NCBI GenBank assembly: GCA_023416275.1
Contig: JAEZIB010000104.1
Span: forward strand, 1-61,515
Direction of reading: 5' to 3'
Source: Bacillota bacterium
Lineage (GTDB): Bacteria > Bacillota > Clostridia > Acetivibrionales > DSM-1351
Length of the DNA: 61,515 nucleotides
Of the stretch, positions 1-9,200 are shown one piece after another. Numbering within the stretch: the stretch's first letter is position 1; each line of letters starts with the position of its first letter. The position numbers and the translations under genes were made by a program. The notes under the pieces are model-generated. The model saw only the letters and a list, made by a program, of their open reading frames with translations. It ran no database searches and was not told the origin of the DNA.

Positions 1-577
1 CCTCAGGTATACCGCATCTAGCATATATTCTATTATACGCTTCATAAGATCTTGCATAATATTCTTCTAAATCTTCCTGTGATGTATGGAAAGAATAAGC
101 GTCCTTCATGGTAAACTCACGTACTCTGATAAGACCAGCTCTAGGCCTTGCTTCATCACGGAATTTTGTTTGAATCTGGTAAATCATAAACGGATATTTT
201 GCGTAACTTTGCGCATATTCACGTACTAAGTGAACAGCAGCTTCTTCATGTGTCATACCCAACACCATTTTGCTATCATTACGATCAGTAAACCTTAATA
301 ATTCTTCACCAACACTTTCATATCTTCCAGATTCTTCCCATAAGTTTCCAGGCAATACTACTGGGAATAAAACTTCTTGTCCATCAATTCTATCCATTTC
401 TTCTCTAATAATATTTTCTATTTTTTTAAGTATTCTTTTTGTAGGTGGAAACAAAGAATATATTCCGTTTGCTACATTCTTTATATATCCACCTTTTATC
501 ATCAACATATGACTATCTATAACACAGTCTGCTGGACGTTCTTTGAATCTTTCTCCAATAAGATTTTTTACTTTCAT
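1..577 (-). CDS. proS: Prolyl-tRNA synthetase, N-terminal part (cut by window start)
   Basis: Charges tRNA-Pro with proline in the cytosol. Only about 192 N-terminal residues are present; the gene continues beyond base 1. The translation begins MKVKNLIGERFKERPAD and contains the class II ProRS blocks GGYIKNVANGIYSLFP, DGQEVLFPVVLP, GMTHEEA and the motif 2 region RDEARPRAGLIRVREF, all typical of the bacterial long-type enzyme. Start: ATG at 577 matches the usual family N-terminus; an in-frame ATG at 592 is also possible, and an in-frame TGA just upstream (596-598) excludes anything longer. Neither ATG has a nearby Shine-Dalgarno; the only purine-rich box lies about 60 bases upstream, beyond a small hairpin. 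Confidence 0.93.
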   Translation of the reverse strand, partial: MKVKNLIGERFKERPADCVIDSHMLMIKGGYIKNVANGIYSLFPPTKRILKKIENIIREEMDRIDGQEVLFPVVLPGNLWEESGRYESVGEELLRFTDRNDSKMVLGMTHEEAAVHLVREYAQSYAKYPFMIYQIQTKFRDEARPRAGLIRVREFTMKDAYSFHTSQEDLEEYYARSYEAYNRIYARCGIPE

Positions 578-602
578 TTTTTTAATTAACATCAATCAAT
601 TG

Positions 603-646
603 AAGTGTATTTTATTAATTACACTTTATTAATGTTTTCTCCTCTC
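603..646 (-). promoter_or_regulatory. proS leader with distant RBS-like box and hairpin
   Basis: On the minus strand a box GAGAGGAG (639-646) is followed by a perfect 7-bp inverted repeat (AAGTGTA / TACACTT, 603-609 and 620-626, 10-base loop) and then by the proS start. No other Shine-Dalgarno is visible near the start. The hairpin could bring the box closer to the start or gate access to it. No T-box signature was seen. Confidence 0.3.
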
Positions 647-752
647 ATAATAAATTCATATCACTACATTTTATATTTATAATTACTTATAGCTTTGTAT
701 CCAGGTATCACATTTAAACAGCAGCCAACTTTTTATATCTTGGATTCAAGAA

Positions 753-1022
753 TTATAAACATCTCCCTGCTGCATTCACAGTATAAAACTCCTTGAGTTG
801 TCGTTTTGTCTCATCTGAGAGATAGTGCCACCTGATTCCCTGTATTGCACCTTCTAAAGCATAGAGCCTGTTTATACAAGCCGAATCATCAATTGCTTTT
901 ATTCTTATCCAGCTTTGCTTGCTTCCAATTTCCTTTAGCTGTTCAACTGTTTTTATACCAACTTCATTTAGTTGCTCTTCTACCGATTTCCCGATATTCG
1001 GCAACTTTGATAATTCACCCAT
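753..1022 (-). CDS. TfoX C-terminal domain-like protein (89 aa)
   Basis: Small cytosolic protein consisting of a TfoX/Sxy C-terminal-type domain: LPNIGKSVEEQLNEVGI is a helix-hairpin-helix-like motif, followed by a helical region ending in YTVNAAGRCL. The family is named after a competence regulator, but stand-alone C-terminal domains are widespread and of unknown role. Start chosen at ATG 1022, where GGGGAG lies about 9 bases upstream; a longer frame to 1064 has no ribosome binding site. It stands alone between proS and the amino-acid carrier. The family call rests on overall pattern, so it is moderately sure. Confidence 0.7.
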   Translation of the reverse strand: MGELSKLPNIGKSVEEQLNEVGIKTVEQLKEIGSKQSWIRIKAIDDSACINRLYALEGAIQGIRWHYLSDETKRQLKEFYTVNAAGRCL

Positions 1023-1221
1023 ACCACATATCTCCCCTTCAAAATATATGTTTATATTATACAATAGTGTATTCCAATATTACAGCTTTTGTAGCAAAAC
1101 TTATTTTTACAGCGTGAGAATGGGAATTTTAAAAAAATGGATCGCCGCAAATGCGGCTAATTAAAAAGTGATTCCACATTTTAAATGCAAATTAGTATAA
1201 ATCCTCAAAAAACAGCCTGCA

Positions 1222-1275
1222 ATATTATATTAAAAGACAATAACCATCGGCTTACAGCCGATGGTTATTGTCTTT
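1222..1275 (-). terminator. Strong intrinsic terminator after the AgcS gene
   Basis: Perfect 19-bp inverted repeat (1233-1251 and 1257-1275) with a 5-base loop; on the minus strand it continues into TTTTAATATAATATT. It lies 9 bases past the stop codon of the carrier gene at 1284. Confidence 0.9.
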
Positions 1276-1283
1276 CGTTGAGG

Positions 1284-2705
1284 CTACTTCAGCTTTCCTT
1301 CTTTTGCCTTAGCAAAATATTTCTTTGTTTCAGCTACTACTACACCACTGAGAGCTAATAGAGCCAAAAGATTTGGAAATGCCATTAATCCATTGAAAAT
1401 ATCTGCAATATTCCAAACAGCTTTTATTGTTAAAAATGGTCCGATGAATACGGCTATTATGTATAACCAGCGATAAACAATAACAGACTTCATATTTCCA
1501 TTTGTTAAATATTCCATACAGCGCTCACTGTAATAATTCCAGCCTATAATTGTTGTAAATGCGAAGAAAACAAGGCTAAGCATCAGTATAAATGCACCCA
1601 CAGTTGGAGCAAATGGGAAACCACTCTTGAACGCATGTTGTGTTACAGCAGCACCTTCGAGCCCTATATTCCATGCGCCGGTTGTTATAATACATAGCCC
1701 TGTAATAGTACATATAATAATTGTATCTATAAAAGTACCTGTCATTGATACCAATCCTTGGCGGACAGGTTCATGAGTTTGTGCTGCTGCTGCTGCAATT
1801 GGGGCACTTCCCAAGCCTGATTCATTTGAAAATATGCCACGAGCAATACCTTTTTGCATTGCTACCAACATAGCACCTAAAGCACCACCACCTATAGCTC
1901 TAAGTCCAAAAGCGCCTTCAAAAACCTGTACCAAAGCATCTGGAATAGCTTTGTAATTTACACATACAACAATAATTGCAGCAATAACATACAATATTGC
2001 CATAAATGGAACTACAATTTCAGAAACAGAAGCAATTCTTTTTAATCCACCAATAATAACAAGTCCTGCACATAAAGTTACTACAACTGCTGTTATTACT
2101 ACAGTCCAAGAATAACTATTGCCCAACAAAGAAACAGTCCATTCATTTTTAGCATCAAAGAAGTTATGAACCGAATTAGATATTCCGTTTATTTGAGTCA
2201 TAGTTCCTATACCTAAAAGACCGGCACATGCTCCAAAAAATGCAAATGCTTTTGCAAGCCATTTCCAGTTTTTGCCCATACCATTTTCTATATAATAGAA
2301 TGGTCCACCTAATACATGACCATCTGCATCAATATTGCGATATTTAATTGCTAATAGCCCTTCAGCATATTTAGTAGCCATACCAAAAAAAGCTGCTATC
2401 CACATCCAAAAAAGTGCACCTGGCCCACCTGCCACAATAGCTGTTGCAACACCTACAATATTGCCTGTACCAATAGTGGCCGAGAGAGCTGTACAAAGTG
2501 CTCCGAAGCTTGAAACCTCACCTTTGCCACCTTCTTCATTTTTAACCATATACTTGAGAGCTCTCGGAAGATGCCTAACTTGTAATAATCCCATACGGAT
2601 TGTAAATTGAATTCCTACAAGTAAAACCAGTATAATCAGCGGGAGCCCCCATACGACCCCATCAACCCAAGAAATCAAACTACTAATCTGCTCTACCATT
2701 AACAT
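1284..2705 (-). CDS. agcS: Sodium:alanine/glycine symporter, AgcS family
   Basis: Cytoplasmic-membrane amino-acid carrier that co-transports alanine or glycine with sodium. The 473-residue protein has about 10-11 hydrophobic helices and the family blocks GTGNIVGVATAIVAGGPGAL (about residues 80-100), GGPFYYIENG and FSNESGLGSAPIAAAAAQT. The open frame extends to 2807, but the upstream part is the riboswitch expression platform. ATG 2705 has AAGGGA 6 bases upstream; ATG 2711 and ATG 2699 are alternatives. A glycine riboswitch precedes it, so glycine is the likely controlling ligand and probable substrate. It is monocistronic, with its own terminator. Confidence 0.93.
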   Translation of the reverse strand: MLMVEQISSLISWVDGVVWGLPLIILVLLVGIQFTIRMGLLQVRHLPRALKYMVKNEEGGKGEVSSFGALCTALSATIGTGNIVGVATAIVAGGPGALFWMWIAAFFGMATKYAEGLLAIKYRNIDADGHVLGGPFYYIENGMGKNWKWLAKAFAFFGACAGLLGIGTMTQINGISNSVHNFFDAKNEWTVSLLGNSYSWTVVITAVVVTLCAGLVIIGGLKRIASVSEIVVPFMAILYVIAAIIVVCVNYKAIPDALVQVFEGAFGLRAIGGGALGAMLVAMQKGIARGIFSNESGLGSAPIAAAAAQTHEPVRQGLVSMTGTFIDTIIICTITGLCIITTGAWNIGLEGAAVTQHAFKSGFPFAPTVGAFILMLSLVFFAFTTIIGWNYYSERCMEYLTNGNMKSVIVYRWLYIIAVFIGPFLTIKAVWNIADIFNGLMAFPNLLALLALSGVVVAETKKYFAKAKEGKLK

Positions 2706-2772
2706 AACCATTCCCTTCTTGATATTTAAAATCTGAAAAGCAACACAAACATGCAAGCGACATTGTTTGTAT

Positions 2773-2801
2773 AAAAAAAAGCCAAAACAAAATGTTTTGA
2801 C
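2773..2801 (-). terminator. Riboswitch expression-platform terminator
   Basis: On the minus strand a 9-bp stem (GTCAAAACA / TGTTTTGGC, one G-U pair, TTT loop) is followed by eight T residues. It sits between the glycine aptamer and the carrier start codon, so it is most likely a ligand-controlled terminator. Confidence 0.85.
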
Positions 2802-2831
2802 CCTCAAAAGAGAAAGACTTTAAGCCAAAAA

Positions 2832-2920
2832 GCTCTGTCCTTTTGCCTGAGAGACTGGTAAACGAATAACAATCATCCACCTTGCACCTTCGGCGCCCAT
2901 AAAGGGACTCTCCAGAGAGC
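2832..2920 (-). promoter_or_regulatory. Glycine riboswitch (gcvT-type aptamer)
   Basis: The minus strand shows the conserved glycine-aptamer blocks in order: GCTCTCTGGAGAG, a hairpin closing at GGGCGCCGAAGGTGCAAG, and TCTCAGGCAAAAGGACAGAGC, with the outer GCTCT/AGAGC helix closing it. Only one aptamer is evident. A terminator follows at 2773-2801 and then an AgcS carrier gene. Family knowledge: most such elements turn genes on when glycine is abundant; single aptamers upstream of sodium:amino-acid carriers are known. Confidence 0.93.
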
Positions 2921-2925
2921 AATTT

Positions 2926-3480
2926 TCTGCTTTTAATGCCAAATAAGAAAAGTCAATAACTATCGACTAAAGACGATATTACATTGGTCGATAGTTTGGG
3001 GTTGAGGGTAAACCCTCCTTTAAGTCAAAAAACAAAGTTAGACCCTGACTGTGTTCAAAGCCAGCTCAAAAGCACAATTTGCTAAAAAAACGACAATATT
3101 TCACAAGAAGGCTTTAAACTGTAATTGCCTTTAGAAAATATTGCAGAATTCGCATACATAATTTATCACAATTAGCGCAATAGTGCAAAGCTTTTTTGCT
3201 AAAATTATATAATTTTTAGTATGCTTAAAGCATATTTGTTGGATAATGTTAATAGCATGCCGTCATGTATTAAGTACCTCCATGATGGCTTCAATCCTTC
3301 ATAATTCTATCAATCTTCTAGTTCGAAAAGTTGGTCTGGAGATTAGTATACCATTTTCAGCTCCTATTTATTGGCTCTATACACAAAATGGTAGCTTACA
3401 ACTATTTTTTGTAGCTGTAATCTACCCTAACTTATCTGGTTAATCTTAGTTTTTTCTATTAAATGCACAAACTCATAATC
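2926..3480. other. Gene-less stretch with two small inverted repeats
   Basis: No convincing gene. Contains a 9-bp inverted repeat (ACTATCGAC 2959-2967, GTCGATAGT 2987-2995) and GAGGGT / ACCCTC (3004-3009, 3012-3017). The promoter of the riboswitch-carrier unit should lie just above 2926; TTGACT is present on the minus strand but without a well-spaced -10. A 65-codon open frame at 3246-3443 lacks a ribosome binding site and protein-like composition. Confidence 0.5.
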
Positions 3481-4161
3481 CTATAGTATAACTTGTATCC
3501 TCTGATCTAATTTCATAGAATCAGGTGTCACCGTACAATCAAAGGCCAGTATCTTTACGCCTGCCGTAGCCGCCTCCCTTAATGCTTTGCCAAATTGGGG
3601 ATGAGTTACATCATTAGGCACAAGGTACTTAGCAGGCTTAAACTGAATAGCAAATACAATATACGCCTCATATCCTTCCTTCATCACGTCAATTAAATGA
3701 TATAAATGCTTCACACCCCGTTCTGTAGGTGCATCAGGAAAAGCTGCTACACCATCCTCTTCTAAGGTTACTCCCTTTACTTCAATAAAAGCTCTACGTT
3801 TTCCAGCTTCGACATAAAAATCAACTCTAGAATTCCCATGCTTCTTTTCAGAATATATTAAAGTAGGATTAGGAAATAGCCCTCCTGCTTCAAGCCATTC
3901 CCTAACTACCTTATTAGGTGCTTGAGAATCAAGATTTACCAATAATTCACCCTTTTCTACTGCTACTAAATCATATTTAGTTTTTCTGCTAGCATTGCTG
4001 CTTTCTTCTAAATACACCGTACAATCCTGCGTTAGCAGTTCTCTACACCGTCCGGTATTTTTTACATGACATGTTTGAATAACTCCATCAAGTTCAACAT
4101 AAGCAATGAATCTATTTGGACGCTCAATAAACTTGCCCTTGTGTATATTTTTATATTTCAT
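3481..4161 (-). CDS. sfsA: Sugar fermentation stimulation protein A
   Basis: 226 residues, the usual SfsA length. The N-terminal OB-like part carries CHVKNTGRCRELL; the C-terminal nuclease-like part carries the acidic and lysine residues of a PD-(D/E)xK fold in RVDFYVEAGKRRAFIEVKGV, followed by FPDAPTERGVKHLYHL and HPQFGKALREA. SfsA was named for a maltose-fermentation phenotype in E. coli; its biochemical role is unsettled and nucleic-acid binding is proposed. GGAG lies about 11 bases before the ATG. It follows the DUF6512 gene by 20 bases, so both probably share a transcript. Confidence 0.93.
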   Translation of the reverse strand: MKYKNIHKGKFIERPNRFIAYVELDGVIQTCHVKNTGRCRELLTQDCTVYLEESSNASRKTKYDLVAVEKGELLVNLDSQAPNKVVREWLEAGGLFPNPTLIYSEKKHGNSRVDFYVEAGKRRAFIEVKGVTLEEDGVAAFPDAPTERGVKHLYHLIDVMKEGYEAYIVFAIQFKPAKYLVPNDVTHPQFGKALREAATAGVKILAFDCTVTPDSMKLDQRIQVIL

Positions 4162-4181
4162 CTAATGTTTATCTCCTATTT

Positions 4182-4709
4182 TTAAATTATCCCGTAAGTT
4201 CCCGAAGCAAAATCCTTAAAAAGCGCAATATGAGGGGGGGTAAACGTAAATACTATCACAATAAAAATCATAAAAACTAAAACAATCCAGCCTAATAGAT
4301 TGGCTTGTTGTGACACAAAACATTGTGTCTGTAATAGTCTGAAACTAACCCAATACGCCACAAGCGTTCCCAATACAAAAGTTCCAATGTCTGCAGCAAG
4401 ATAATTACTACCTATAATACCCGAATACGTGTAAAATGAAACAATAATAACAAGCATGCCTATAATAATTGATAATACTCTTACAGGAACAAAATTAGCT
4501 ATTTTTTTACCATATGTAAAATACTCAATAACAGAATAGAAAAGCATTGGTGTAAACAACAGCTTCAAGTGCTCCCATACACTTTCATTGATAGGTGTAA
4601 ACATTGCAACTATTTGATTTCTTCCTGACCATTCATAAGCAAAATGCAGAATTGTGCCAGTTATTAAGGTAAAAAGGACTCCAATAATATGTTTTTTTAA
4701 TGTGCTCAT
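4182..4709 (-). CDS. DUF6512 family membrane protein
   Basis: 175-residue integral membrane protein with about five hydrophobic helices. The N-terminal signature GTILHFAYEWSG followed by PINESVWEHLKLLFTP is typical of the DUF6512 family found in Firmicutes. Function unknown; no catalytic motif is obvious. The start has AAGGGGGC 7 bases upstream. First gene of a likely two-gene unit with sfsA. Confidence 0.8.
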   Translation of the reverse strand: MSTLKKHIIGVLFTLITGTILHFAYEWSGRNQIVAMFTPINESVWEHLKLLFTPMLFYSVIEYFTYGKKIANFVPVRVLSIIIGMLVIIVSFYTYSGIIGSNYLAADIGTFVLGTLVAYWVSFRLLQTQCFVSQQANLLGWIVLVFMIFIVIVFTFTPPHIALFKDFASGTYGII

Positions 4710-4747
4710 TAATTATGCCCCCTTAACATATTTTATAAGAACTATTA

Positions 4748-4814
4748 ACTCAACTTTCCATTGATAAGTTGAATACCTACAATTCTCAACTGCGAAAAGT
4801 TACGTTATTAATTA
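4748..4814 (+). repeat. Dispersed intergenic repeat, copy 1
   Basis: Carries the blocks CTCAACTTTCCATTGATAAG, TACCTACAATT and CTCAACTGCGAAAAGTTA. The same blocks, in the same order and with mismatches, recur at 49959-50021 (opposite strand), and partially at 9485-9576 and other intergenic sites. Confidence 0.6.
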
Positions 4815-4880
4815 GTCCCCTTTAAATCTATGAAAATACTTTTTATACCATGCAAAAATTTTTATCACATCCGCCTTCAA

Positions 4881-4925
4881 AATCTCAAAAAGACCAATAA
4901 CGCATTTTGAGTGCATTTATTGGTC
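4881..4925 (-). terminator. Terminator after asnS
   Basis: Inverted repeat GACCAATAA / TTATTGGTC (4892-4900, 4917-4925) with an inner GCA/TGC pairing. The minus strand runs on into TTTTTGAGATTTTG. It lies about 70 bases past the asnS stop codon. Confidence 0.8.
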
Positions 4926-4993
4926 CTTTTGTTTTGATAATATCTACTATAATAATTTGTATAAAAATATGAAGTTTTATTTCACGCAGCTTT

Positions 4994-6346
4994 CTAAAAC
5001 TCGCAATAACCTGGTGTTCTAGGATAAGGAATTACATCACGTATATTGTCTACTCCCGTTACATAAATTAAGAATCTCTCAAAGCCCATTCCAAACCCTG
5101 CATGGTCACAGGAACCAAACTTACGCAGGTTCAAATACCAATACATGTCTTCTTTTGCAATGCCCATTTTCTCCATCTTGCTGCAAAGCAAATCATATCT
5201 TACTTCTCTTTGGCTTCCGCCCATCAATTCTCCTGCATCTGGAACCAATAGATCTACAGCAGCTACTGTCTCATTATCGTCATTCTGATACATATAAAAC
5301 GCTTTAATGTCTTTTGGCCAGTCATATACAAAAACAGGTCCATTAAAGTACTCTTCTGTTAAATATTTTTCATGCTCACGAGCTAAATCTTTTCCAAACT
5401 CAGGCTTAAATACAAAATCATTTGGAGCTTTCTGTAATATTTCAATTGCATTTTTATGTGTAACTCTGGAAACCTTAGAATCCTTTAATTTTTCTAAGCG
5501 TTTAAATAACTCAATCTTTGTATATCCCTGTAGGAATTCCAATTCATCCTTTGCCTTGTCTAATATATATGAAACTATACTTTTCAAGAAATCTTCTTCA
5601 ATATCCATTAATTGATTTAAATCACAAAATGCTATTTCAGGCTCAATCATCCAAAATTCTGCCGCATGAGTTTTCGTGTTTGAATTCTCAGCTCTAAAGG
5701 TAGGTCCAAAGGTATATATCTTACCAAACGCCATCGCAAAGGTTTCTCCTTCAAGCTGACCTGTAACTGCCAAAGATGCTTTCTTACCAAAAAAATCCTC
5801 TTCATATTTGTTGTTGTCCAAGCATGTAACTGTAAATGTATTACCTGCACCCTCAGCATCATTGCCTGTTATTATTGGAGTGTGAACATAAACATATCCT
5901 TTATTCTGGAAGTATTCATGTATAGCCATTGCAGCTAAACTTCTTATTCTGAATACAGCTTGAAATATTCTGGTACGCGGGCGCAAATAGGCTATTTCAC
6001 GTAAAAATTCAATTGAATGCTTTTTAGGCTGTAAAGGGTAATCCTCTGGTGCATCACCAACTAAAATAATGTTGCTTGCATTAATCTCAATATTATCAGC
6101 ATTCACAGCACTAACTACTACTGTTCCTTCTATACTAATCGCTGCTCCTATATGAATACCCTTTATATCATCAAAATTTGACAAAGTGTCTTCATATACT
6201 ATCTGAATTGATTTGAAACATGACCCGTCAAAGAAATCAATAAAACCCATTTTTTTCTGCTTTCTATGATTTCTTATCCATCCATTAAGCTTTACTTCCT
6301 TGCCAATATACGCTTTCTGCTCACTATACAAATCATTGATATACAT
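4994..6346 (-). CDS. asnS: Asparaginyl-tRNA synthetase
   Basis: Class II synthetase that charges tRNA-Asn, avoiding the amidotransferase route. 450 residues, near the usual length. N-terminal OB-fold anticodon-binding domain (about 1-110, KLNGWIRNHRKQKKMGFIDF), then the catalytic core with RPRTRIFQAVFRIRS, THAAEFWMIEPEIAF (motif 2 region) and motif 3 GFGMGFERFLIYVTG near the C-terminus. AAAGGA precedes the ATG. It lies downstream of alaS in the same orientation with a hairpin between them, so it probably has its own promoter. Confidence 0.95.
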   Translation of the reverse strand: MYINDLYSEQKAYIGKEVKLNGWIRNHRKQKKMGFIDFFDGSCFKSIQIVYEDTLSNFDDIKGIHIGAAISIEGTVVVSAVNADNIEINASNIILVGDAPEDYPLQPKKHSIEFLREIAYLRPRTRIFQAVFRIRSLAAMAIHEYFQNKGYVYVHTPIITGNDAEGAGNTFTVTCLDNNKYEEDFFGKKASLAVTGQLEGETFAMAFGKIYTFGPTFRAENSNTKTHAAEFWMIEPEIAFCDLNQLMDIEEDFLKSIVSYILDKAKDELEFLQGYTKIELFKRLEKLKDSKVSRVTHKNAIEILQKAPNDFVFKPEFGKDLAREHEKYLTEEYFNGPVFVYDWPKDIKAFYMYQNDDNETVAAVDLLVPDAGELMGGSQREVRYDLLCSKMEKMGIAKEDMYWYLNLRKFGSCDHAGFGMGFERFLIYVTGVDNIRDVIPYPRTPGYCEF

Positions 6347-6471
6347 TTTTTACTTTCCTTTCTAACTAAATTAGGTGTTTCTATATAAATGTCTTAATTT
6401 AACTCAAAGATAGACTGCTACTTTTACTTAATATTAATGAATATAATTTGTGCAGCATATCCAATTATATA

Positions 6472-6533
6472 CAATAAACAAAGCAAGTTGGCAAGCCTAC
6501 ACATCCTTTTTATGAAGATGTGGGCAAACCAAC
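6472..6533 (-). terminator. Probable terminator after alaS
   Basis: Imperfect long hairpin (outer GTTGG/CCAAC 6487-6533, inner GATGTG/CACATC) followed on the minus strand by TTGCTTTGTTTATTG. The T tract is interrupted, so efficiency is uncertain. Confidence 0.6.
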
Positions 6534-6587
6534 ATTACAATGTTAATCAATCAAAACCTATTTAACTATATTAATTCAAAATCAATT

Positions 6588-9200
6588 TTAAAAAAATGTC
6601 TTGAAGTTTTCAACCATATCATTTAAGCCACTGGCATTATTTCCACTGCCTCGTGCTAGATATGCAGATCCTCCACCCTTACCATCGAGATATGCTAATG
6701 CTTTTTTGATAACACCATTTGCATTACAGCTTTTTGATAATTCTTTATCAATAGCAATAGTTAATTGTACCTTATCTTCAACAACACTGTAGAAGCAAAC
6801 TACTCCTTTAATAATCTCTGCTACTCGTATTGCTTCATCACGAACCTCATCCGTCATTGCAGCATACTCATTTGTTATATAGGCAATTCCGCTTGAGCCC
6901 TGCATAGTTTTTTTGCCTATCTGTTCCTTAGTCATAACTGAAAATTCCACATCGTTTGTTTGCTCTTTTTTAGTACCCAATGTATCTAATTTTGAGAGAA
7001 TTTGCTTTTTAGCCACTCTCAATTTTGAAGAAATGTCATTTAATAACTTCAATTCTTCCTGAACATAAATCACAGCTTCTTTTCTAGTCAGTGCAACTAT
7101 TCTCCTAATCCCTCTTCCAGCACTTTCCTCGGAAATTATTTTACAAAAACCAATCCTACCTGTTGATGATATATGAGTTCCTCCGCATAGTTCTTTTGAT
7201 ACCTCTCCGAAAGAAACCATTCTGACCAAATCAGAATATTTATCGCTGAAAAAAGCCAAGGCACCGTCTTTTACAGCTTGCTCATAAGTTGTTACCTTTA
7301 CATCTCTGATATAATTCTCGCTGATAAACTCATTTACAGTTGCTTCTATTGCATCTAACACATCACTTTCCAGCTTTTTATCACAGTGAAAATCAAATCT
7401 CAGCCTATCATCTGTAACAAGTGAACCTGCCTGCTTTACACTGTCTCCCAAATGAATTCTTAATGCCTTTTGCAGTAAATGAACTGCTGAGTGATTTGCT
7501 TCTATATTTGTTCTGCGCTCAGAATCAACCTTCATATTAACGGTTTCATCAACTCTTGCTTGTCCGTTTATTATATTAACAAAATGGAAGAATACATCTT
7601 CAACTTTTTTCACATCATTTACTTGAAGCTGCATATTACCACTATCCATTACACCTGTATCAGCAATCTGTCCACCGCTCTCTGCGTAGAAGCAGCTCTT
7701 GTCTGTCACTATAATTGCCTGTTCATTTGCAAAAGCAGCTTCTACCTCTTCATTATCCTTAATAATACCAACTATATGACCAGTACATGATAATTCCTCA
7801 TATCCAACAAAATCTGTTTTTGAGAAATTAGCAGCCATACTTTTCAGTGCTTCCAAGCTGTTTCCATTTCCGCCCTCTTCATTAAGACCTAATTTGGATA
7901 TTTCTTTGTGATGCTTGATTTCATTATCGTACTCTTCCTTATCAATTGTCATTCCATGTTCAGCAGCATACTCCTGTATAAAATCAAAGGGTAAACCATA
8001 AGAAGTAACTAAAACAAAAGCATCTTTTCCAGAGATAGTTGTTTTGCCTTCGCACATTTTTTCAATTCTAACAGTTCCATCCTTTAAAACAGTAGAATAA
8101 CTTTCCACCTCTTTATTGAATACATCATGAATATGTTTTCTGTTGGCCTCGAAATGGCTATAGTACTTCTTATAGTGCTCAATAACCCTATCTATAACCT
8201 CTTGATAATTGAAGCTGTCAATCTTATATTTTGAAAGAATTGTACCGCATTTACGTATCAGCTTACGTGGTATATATCCTCTTCCTGTATTACTTGGAAC
8301 AGCACCAGCAGCTAATAATATAGTAGCAGTTCTCAAATGATCTGAAAGTATATTAATTTTTTGCTCAGGTATATTGGAATCTGGATTCAGACTTGTACAC
8401 TGCTTCTTTATAATTTCTACTATTGGACGGAGTGAATCTATATCGTATACGGAATTAAGCTTGTTAAGCGTCATTGTAAGTCTTTCTAAGCCTGCTCCTG
8501 TATCAACACTTTTAAACTTCAAAGGTTCATAGGTTCCGTCACCTAATTTATTTAATTGCATGAAAACGCCAGCATTCCATATTTCAATGTAACGCTTTTT
8601 TGTATCAAATTCTCCGCCTTCTACATAAGCTTCTCCAAATTCTTCACCTGTATCATAAAAGACTTCGGTACAAGGTCCGCATGGGCCAGTTTCAGCAGTT
8701 GGTCCCCAAAAATTATCTTCAAAGGGCTGAGGAACGATATGACTTCTATCCATACCAACTTTTTGCCATATTTCTATAGATTCTGTATCAGGTTCTAGAT
8801 TCAATTCCTTTGAGCCCATAAATACAGTAGCATATAATTTTTCCTTTGGTATTTTTAAGCCTTCAGTAAGCAATTCAAATGCAAGCTTAATTGCATCTTC
8901 TTTAAAATAGTTGTTAAACGACCAGCTACCCAGCATTTCAAAACTGGTTAAATGATGTCTGTCACCTATATCATCAATATCGATTGTTCTAATACAAGGT
9001 TGAATATTGCAAAGATTGCTGGCAGGTGGAACCTCTTCTCCAGTAAAATAATTCTTTAATGGAGCCATTCCAGAGTTAATGAATAATAATGTAGGATCGT
9101 TTTCAGGAATTACAGAAGACTCTGATATCTTTTTATGATTATGTTTTTGGAAATACTCCAAAAATGTTGTTCTGATTTCATCACTTGTAATCGTATACAT
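6588..9200 (-). CDS. alaS: Alanyl-tRNA synthetase, divergent type
   Basis: Charges tRNA-Ala and edits mischarged Ser/Gly. 870 residues from ATG 9200, which has GGAGGAG 5 bases upstream; the frame to 9233 has no ribosome binding site. Domains: class II core (1-450), editing domain with zinc ligands HSAVH and CGGTH (about 580-700), and a C-terminal C-Ala/DHH-like domain with GGGSAYLARGSG. The core differs from the common bacterial sequence: where most enzymes have a GKHND-type segment, this one reads NIQPCIRTIDIDDIGDRHHL. This suggests a paralogous or horizontally acquired AlaRS. All editing ligands are intact, so it is expected to be functional. Confidence 0.93.
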   Translation of the reverse strand: MYTITSDEIRTTFLEYFQKHNHKKISESSVIPENDPTLLFINSGMAPLKNYFTGEEVPPASNLCNIQPCIRTIDIDDIGDRHHLTSFEMLGSWSFNNYFKEDAIKLAFELLTEGLKIPKEKLYATVFMGSKELNLEPDTESIEIWQKVGMDRSHIVPQPFEDNFWGPTAETGPCGPCTEVFYDTGEEFGEAYVEGGEFDTKKRYIEIWNAGVFMQLNKLGDGTYEPLKFKSVDTGAGLERLTMTLNKLNSVYDIDSLRPIVEIIKKQCTSLNPDSNIPEQKINILSDHLRTATILLAAGAVPSNTGRGYIPRKLIRKCGTILSKYKIDSFNYQEVIDRVIEHYKKYYSHFEANRKHIHDVFNKEVESYSTVLKDGTVRIEKMCEGKTTISGKDAFVLVTSYGLPFDFIQEYAAEHGMTIDKEEYDNEIKHHKEISKLGLNEEGGNGNSLEALKSMAANFSKTDFVGYEELSCTGHIVGIIKDNEEVEAAFANEQAIIVTDKSCFYAESGGQIADTGVMDSGNMQLQVNDVKKVEDVFFHFVNIINGQARVDETVNMKVDSERRTNIEANHSAVHLLQKALRIHLGDSVKQAGSLVTDDRLRFDFHCDKKLESDVLDAIEATVNEFISENYIRDVKVTTYEQAVKDGALAFFSDKYSDLVRMVSFGEVSKELCGGTHISSTGRIGFCKIISEESAGRGIRRIVALTRKEAVIYVQEELKLLNDISSKLRVAKKQILSKLDTLGTKKEQTNDVEFSVMTKEQIGKKTMQGSSGIAYITNEYAAMTDEVRDEAIRVAEIIKGVVCFYSVVEDKVQLTIAIDKELSKSCNANGVIKKALAYLDGKGGGSAYLARGSGNNASGLNDMVENFKTFF

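Noticed and set aside
3246..3443. 65-codon open frame on the plus strand
   Set aside because: No ribosome binding site, no recognisable protein pattern, and it lies in otherwise non-coding AT-rich DNA.
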